This document shows, one piece after another, positions 59,728 through 64,000 of a DNA stretch of 64,000 nucleotides; the first letter of the stretch is position 1, and the number at the start of each line of letters is the position of its first letter. Source of the stretch: Bog-950 sp046329495 (lineage in GTDB: Bacteria; Bacteroidota; Bacteroidia; Chitinophagales; LD1); the NCBI GenBank assembly GCA_046329495.1, contig JAXLUO010000002.1:310001-374000 (forward strand), given 5' to 3'. Made by a program: the position numbers and the translations under genes. Under the pieces are notes generated by a model, which was not told where the DNA came from, did not search any database, and saw only the letters and a program-made list of their open reading frames with translations.

Positions 59728-60351
59728 ATGGATATTATTCTCAAATACTTTCCCGATTTAACGCCTGCACAAGTACAACAGTTTACGCAGTTACAACAGC
59801 TATACAGCGAATGGAATGAGCGTATTAATGTGATATCGCGTAAGGATATTGAGAACCTCTATGAGCGACATGTCCTGCACTCGCTGGCCATTGCCAAATT
59901 TGTAAACTTCAAGGATGGCACTAAAATTATGGACCTGGGTTCAGGCGGAGGTTTTCCCGGTGTGCCGCTGGCTATCATGTTCCCTGAATGCCGGTTTCAC
60001 CTGGTTGATTCCATTAACAAGAAACTGAATGTAATTGATGCTGTTACAGAGGCAACGGGTATTAAGAACGTATTTACTTTCCATAGTAGGGCCGAACAAA
60101 TGGATTTTCAATACGACTTTGTTGTTACCCGCGCTGTGGCCCCATTAAGCGATCTGCTAAACTGGACCAAACACAAGTATATCGCCAAGGATCGTAACGA
60201 TGTAAAAAACGGGCTAATTGCTCTTAAGGGGGGCAATCTGGACGAAGAAATAGCCCAGGCCGGATTAAAACATGTGCTCCGCAAAAAGCTGAGCGACTAC
60301 TTTAACGAGCCCTTTTTCGGTGATAAGTACTTGATTTACACCGAGCGGTAA
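59728..60351 (+). CDS. rsmG: 16S rRNA (guanine527-N7)-methyltransferase
   Basis: 207 residues, full length. SAM-binding motif DLGSGGGFPGVPLAIMFP and FHLVDSINKKLNVI; the N-terminal RKDIENLYERHVLHSLAI is a GidB hallmark. It methylates N7 of G527 in 16S rRNA; loss gives low-level streptomycin resistance in other bacteria. It lies in a run with the sigma factor and glycosyltransferase. Confidence 0.95.
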   Translation: MDIILKYFPDLTPAQVQQFTQLQQLYSEWNERINVISRKDIENLYERHVLHSLAIAKFVNFKDGTKIMDLGSGGGFPGVPLAIMFPECRFHLVDSINKKLNVIDAVTEATGIKNVFTFHSRAEQMDFQYDFVVTRAVAPLSDLLNWTKHKYIAKDRNDVKNGLIALKGGNLDEEIAQAGLKHVLRKKLSDYFNEPFFGDKYLIYTER

Positions 60352-60456
60352 ACTCCCGGTTGTTCCTATCTGATTTTACTGCCTGTACCATGCGTTGAAT
60401 AGATAAAACCCATAGGATGGTTTTATGTTTTTTAGTGTCACTAACTAAAACAGCGT

Positions 60457-62379
60457 ATGAAGAAAATCGCCTTATTACTCCTGACAGGGGCACTCTTTAC
60501 GGGTGGCCTTTCGGCGCAACGCAAGTGTGGCGCTATGGAACATTTACATCGCATTACCATGGAAGATCCTTCCATCCTGCAAAATCGCGATGCAATTGAA
60601 CAATTTACACAGAACTTTGTAAACAGCGGTGGCGCAGGCATGGATGCGCGTGCAATTATCACTATACCTGTAGTGGTGCACGTTGTTTACAACACCACTT
60701 CACAAAACATTTCGGATGCACAAATCCAATCGCAGATAGATGTATTGAATCGTGATTACCATAAACTGAATACTGACTGGACCAGCACTCCATCAGCTTT
60801 TCAAGGCCTGGTTGCTGATTGCCAAATCCAGTTTTGCCTGGCGCAACGCGACCCTAATGGCAATGCGACAACCGGCGTACTCCGCAAGTCAACTACTGTT
60901 ACTTCGTTCAGCACCAACGATGCCGTAAAGAAGAGTTCGCAAGGTGGTGACGACGCATGGCCGAGCAGTTCCTATTTAAACCTTTGGGTTTGTAATATCA
61001 GCGGCGGAATATTAGGCTATGCGCAGTTTCCCGGTGGTGCTGCGGCAACCGATGGTGTTGTAATCAACTATACGGCGTTCGGCAATACAGGTACTGCTGC
61101 TGCACCCTATAACCTGGGCCGCACAGCCACACACGAAGTTGGCCACTGGCTGAACTTGTACCACATTTGGGGTGATGATGGCACTGCCTGCACCGGTACT
61201 GATAACGTAGGCGACACGCCTAATCAAGCCGGTGAAAACTATGGCTGCCCTACTTACCCGCATGTTTCATGCAGTAACGGCCCTAACGGCGATATGTTTA
61301 TGAACTATATGGACTATACGGATGATGCCTGCATGTATATGTTCAGCGCAGGTCAAAACACCCGTATGCAAGCCTTATTTGCAACAGGTGGCGCACGAGC
61401 TTCGTTACTAACTTCTTTAGGCTGTCAGGCACCAACTACCACCACTTGCGGCTCGGTTACGAGCTTGAGTGCAGGCAGCATTACCCAAACCGGCGCAACT
61501 TTAACCTGGGGTGCTGTTAGCGGTGCAACCAGTTATAATGTGCAATACAAAACAAGCTCGGCTACTACCTGGACCACTACCTCTACCACCGGCACTTCAT
61601 TAACGTTAAGCGGTTTAACTGCAGGCACCACCTACAATTATCAGGTACAATCGGTTTGCACAGCAGGTACAGGCAGCTATGTTGCAGGTACGTTTACAAC
61701 CGCTTCGGTTACCACTACCTGTACCGATGCTTACGAGAGCAACAACTCTCTTTCAACAGCTAAGAGCATTCCTGTTAACACCAATATAACCGCACTTATA
61801 AATTCAAGCAGCGATAATGACTATTTTAAATTTACCAATACCAGCACGCAGAAAAATATACGCATCAGCTTAACCAATTTACCAGCTGACTATGATGTGC
61901 GGTTATACAAATCTTCCGGTACGCAGGTGGCAAGTTCAGCCAATGGGGGAACAACTTCTGAAACCATTAAATACAACAACGCTACCGTAGGTACCTATTA
62001 CGTTCGTGTTTATGGCTACAACGGGGCTTATAATACAAGTTCGTGCTATACGCTGAATGCAAGCATCAGTAGCACAGCATTTAAGGATGAAGAAGAATTA
62101 AGCGTTCCAAAAGCAATGAGTGACATTAACTACTCGTTATATCCAAATCCATCAACCGGAGAAATAACCGTTGAGATGAATTTTGATGATGTGATGGATC
62201 GTGTTGAAATTAAGGCTTATGACCTTACCGGACGTGAAGTTCAGAGCAATGCCTATAGCGAAGTGCAGGGTCAACTGAAGACCACTTTAGACCTGCGCGA
62301 TATGCCTAACGGTATTTATCAGGTGGTAATTAACTCGCCTATGGGCCGCGAAACCCGCAAGGTGATCATTGCGAAGTAA
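60457..62379 (+). CDS. Secreted M43-family (pappalysin/cytophagalysin) metalloprotease with T9SS type A tail
   Basis: 640 residues. Signal peptide (KKIALLLLTGALFTGGLSAQ). Catalytic domain ~65-323 with zinc site HEVGHWLNLYH at 226-236 (His226, Glu227, His230, His236) and Met-turn FMNYMDYTDDACMYMF (282-296). A fibronectin type III domain (~332-420, SLSAGSITQTGATLTWGA), a pre-peptidase C-terminal-like domain (~425-530, NDNDYFKF-type text) and a T9SS type A sorting domain (SLYPNPSTGEITVEM, YDLTGREV, MPNGIYQVVI) follow. It is likely an exported extracellular protease. Monocistronic, with a strong terminator. Confidence 0.95.
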   Translation: MKKIALLLLTGALFTGGLSAQRKCGAMEHLHRITMEDPSILQNRDAIEQFTQNFVNSGGAGMDARAIITIPVVVHVVYNTTSQNISDAQIQSQIDVLNRDYHKLNTDWTSTPSAFQGLVADCQIQFCLAQRDPNGNATTGVLRKSTTVTSFSTNDAVKKSSQGGDDAWPSSSYLNLWVCNISGGILGYAQFPGGAAATDGVVINYTAFGNTGTAAAPYNLGRTATHEVGHWLNLYHIWGDDGTACTGTDNVGDTPNQAGENYGCPTYPHVSCSNGPNGDMFMNYMDYTDDACMYMFSAGQNTRMQALFATGGARASLLTSLGCQAPTTTTCGSVTSLSAGSITQTGATLTWGAVSGATSYNVQYKTSSATTWTTTSTTGTSLTLSGLTAGTTYNYQVQSVCTAGTGSYVAGTFTTASVTTTCTDAYESNNSLSTAKSIPVNTNITALINSSSDNDYFKFTNTSTQKNIRISLTNLPADYDVRLYKSSGTQVASSANGGTTSETIKYNNATVGTYYVRVYGYNGAYNTSSCYTLNASISSTAFKDEEELSVPKAMSDINYSLYPNPSTGEITVEMNFDDVMDRVEIKAYDLTGREVQSNAYSEVQGQLKTTLDLRDMPNGIYQVVINSPMGRETRKVIIAK

Positions 62380-62397
62380 TTTGATTTATTCAGTCAA

Positions 62398-62430
62398 TAA
62401 AAAAAGGGCGCTCGTAGCGCCCTTTTTTTA
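62398..62430. terminator. Bidirectional hairpin terminator
   Basis: Stem AAAAAGGGCGCT / AGCGCCCTTTTT with loop CGT, between convergent protease and ppx genes. Confidence 0.85.
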
Positions 62431-62446
62431 TTGACTGAAACCGTCT

Positions 62447-63388
62447 TTATTCCAGCTTACTCTTTTTGCCATTCAGATATTCCTTATATACCTCGCGTAC
62501 GATACCATCGCCCAGACCTATTTTGGGAACATATATCTTATCAGCCTTCATACTTTTCATAATATTCAGGAAGATTTCGCCGGCTGGGATAATTACGTCC
62601 GCGCGATCAGGGTTCAAGTCAAAAACCTTCATCCGGTCATCGTACGAGTAGCGCTTCAACTCCTCCATGATATCCTCCAGCATGTCGATAGGCATTGGTT
62701 TGCCGGGTTTGAGGTTGACCAGCTTGGATATACGGTTAATGTTACCACCCGAGCCAATCATGGAAAACCCTTTGGTTTTACCAGCCTTGAGTTTCAGCCA
62801 TGCATTTAGCTTTTTCCAATCATCCTTTGTAACCTGTTTCTGTAAAATACGCAGGGTACCAATGTTAAAAGACTTTGCCGCTATTGCTTTGCGGTTGTTA
62901 AAGATGGTAATCTCTGTGCTGCCGCCACCTACATCTACAAACAAACAGGTATCATTAATTTTACCCAGGGTGGCATTCTGGCTATTAAAAATCAGATGAG
63001 CTTCGGTATTACCAGTTATAATTTCTATATCGATACCGGCTTGTTCTTTAATGCGCTTAATAATCTGCGGGCCATTCAATGCCTCGCGCATAGCCGAAGT
63101 TGCACACCCCCGGTAATGCAGCACATCGTTAGCCCGCATCAGATATTTAAAGGCCAGCATGGTTTCAACCAAATGCTTGATGGTTACCTCAGGAATGCGA
63201 TGATCAGTAAATGCGTTTACACCAAGGCGGATAGGAACGCGGATAAGGGCGCTTTTTTTGAAAAAAGGTCCCTCACCATTCTGTAAAACGTTTGCAATTA
63301 AAAGCCTTACAGAGTTAGAGCCAATGTCGATTGCAGCAAATCTCCTGATTTCCAATGTGTCGGAAATTTTATTAAAAATACCAACCAA
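62447..63388 (-). CDS. ppx: Ppx/GppA-type exopolyphosphatase
   Basis: 313 residues. Ppx/GppA ATPase-fold motifs: AAIDIGSNSVRLLIAN (phosphate 1), CLFVDVGGGSTEITIF (phosphate 2) and FSMIGSGGNINRISKL (adenosine-like). The length fits the short two-domain form, lacking the C-terminal HD-like part of E. coli enzymes. It hydrolyses polyphosphate ends or pppGpp. It lies 45 bases downstream of ppk1 on the same strand, so synthesis and breakdown of polyphosphate are encoded together. Confidence 0.9.
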   Translation of the reverse strand: MVGIFNKISDTLEIRRFAAIDIGSNSVRLLIANVLQNGEGPFFKKSALIRVPIRLGVNAFTDHRIPEVTIKHLVETMLAFKYLMRANDVLHYRGCATSAMREALNGPQIIKRIKEQAGIDIEIITGNTEAHLIFNSQNATLGKINDTCLFVDVGGGSTEITIFNNRKAIAAKSFNIGTLRILQKQVTKDDWKKLNAWLKLKAGKTKGFSMIGSGGNINRISKLVNLKPGKPMPIDMLEDIMEELKRYSYDDRMKVFDLNPDRADVIIPAGEIFLNIMKSMKADKIYVPKIGLGDGIVREVYKEYLNGKKSKLE

Positions 63389-63433
63389 TAAAATCAGTAG
63401 TACACTTAGTTTTCAACCACTGAATTGTGCATT

Positions 63434-64000
63434 CTAAGGATTCAGTTGCTTGAGGTATTTATAGATGGCATCCTGCGAACGGACAGCCTCTTTTGAACCG
63501 GTAGTGCGGTGTTCATTTTGCTGTGTTTCGTCCATAACCCGGGCTTTCACATTATCGCTCCATTGGATATCCATCATCCTGCGTAATTCCTTTTGAAGAT
63601 TCTTATCCTTTACCGGGCAGGTAACCTCTATCCGGTGGTCAAGGTTGCGGGTCATCCAATCGGCTGATGAAATAAAATACAACTCCTCTCCCTGATTATA
63701 GAAAACGTAAATACGGGAATGCTCAAGATACTTATCTACAATACTAATCGCCTCTATATTCTCACTCATACCCTTAACACCGGGAATTAGTGCACAGGTG
63801 CCCCGTACAATAATTCTGATCTTTACACCATCTCTGCTGGCATCATACAGGCATTTTATCATCTCCTCATCCACCAGGCTATTCATCTTCAAAAATATTT
63901 CGGCTCTTTTACCCTTACGGGCAACAGCTGCTTCATTTTCAACAAGTTTAATAAACTGCTTGCGGGTGGAAAGAGGCGATACAATGAGCTGATTAAAGCT
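63434..64000 (-). CDS. ppk1: Polyphosphate kinase 1, C-terminal part (N-terminus beyond window)
   Basis: The frame is open to the right edge, about 188 residues visible. PPK1 C-terminal domain: LIVSPLSTRKQFIKLVENE, MNSLVDEEMIKCLYDAS, RIIVRGTCALIPGVKGMSENI, SIVDKYLEHSRIYVF, and YFISSADWMTRNLDHRIEV holding the region of the second catalytic histidine. A 30-residue non-conserved tail follows (ending IYKYLKQLNP). PPK1 makes polyphosphate from ATP. It is first in an operon with ppx. Confidence 0.93.
   Translation of the reverse strand, partial: SFNQLIVSPLSTRKQFIKLVENEAAVARKGKRAEIFLKMNSLVDEEMIKCLYDASRDGVKIRIIVRGTCALIPGVKGMSENIEAISIVDKYLEHSRIYVFYNQGEELYFISSADWMTRNLDHRIEVTCPVKDKNLQKELRRMMDIQWSDNVKARVMDETQQNEHRTTGSKEAVRSQDAIYKYLKQLNP

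Noticed and set aside
1..64000. tRNA, rRNA, riboswitch or mobile element
   Set aside because: I looked for T-loop signatures, inverted repeats with transposase genes and known leader motifs and found none I could support; small RNAs cannot be excluded by eye.

Overview
The window looks like chromosomal DNA of a Bacteroidota, probably Chitinophagales-like (lineage is inference). The evidence is type IX secretion (T9SS) tails on several proteins, SprB-type adhesin repeats, several promoters with the Bacteroidota -7 box TAnnTTTG, and housekeeping genes (MlaEF, SucA, SucD, PPK1, ribosomal proteins) of that flavour. No tRNA, rRNA, CRISPR array, prophage or insertion sequence was seen.

Left part (1-29.7 kb, all minus strand): a tandem array of four giant secreted repeat proteins, called A, B, C and D here, preceded by a small secreted protein, E. 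Transcription order is E, D, C, B, A, and A runs off the left edge. Each has a signal peptide or the remains of one, a distinct N-terminal head and a long run of about 75-residue SprB units. B, C and D end in a gliding-associated C-terminal (T9SS type B) domain with the same last residues. A (at least 2455 aa) and the 3' third of B are open. From about 11.21 kb to 29.7 kb the frames are broken dozens of times by small indels. A and B also hold a 675-bp higher-order repeat made of three SprB units.

Middle part (30-45 kb): an ECF sigma factor with a membrane partner; a TPR histidine kinase without a regulator; an unusually short S10-type ribosomal cluster (rplD-rplW-rplB-rpsS-rplV) closed by a terminator; an RRM protein; sucD; mlaF-mlaE; an SDR; a DUF1573 protein; an aminotransferase; an unrecognised protein with kinase-like motifs; and a YflT-like stress protein. 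Four genes here carry one local lesion each (sigma factor, rplV, DUF1573 gene, aminotransferase). At least three look like single-base or homopolymer sequence errors.

Right part (45-64 kb) is clean and mostly housekeeping: fabG, a large membrane protein, acyl-CoA dehydrogenase, a secreted haem/copper monooxygenase-like T9SS protein, a FemAB/GNAT-like acetyltransferase, rpsT and sucA from mirror-image divergent promoters, a glycosyltransferase overlapping an ECF sigma gene, rsmG, a secreted M43 metalloprotease, and a ppk1-ppx pair for polyphosphate turnover that runs off the right edge. Most convergent gene pairs share a strong hairpin terminator.
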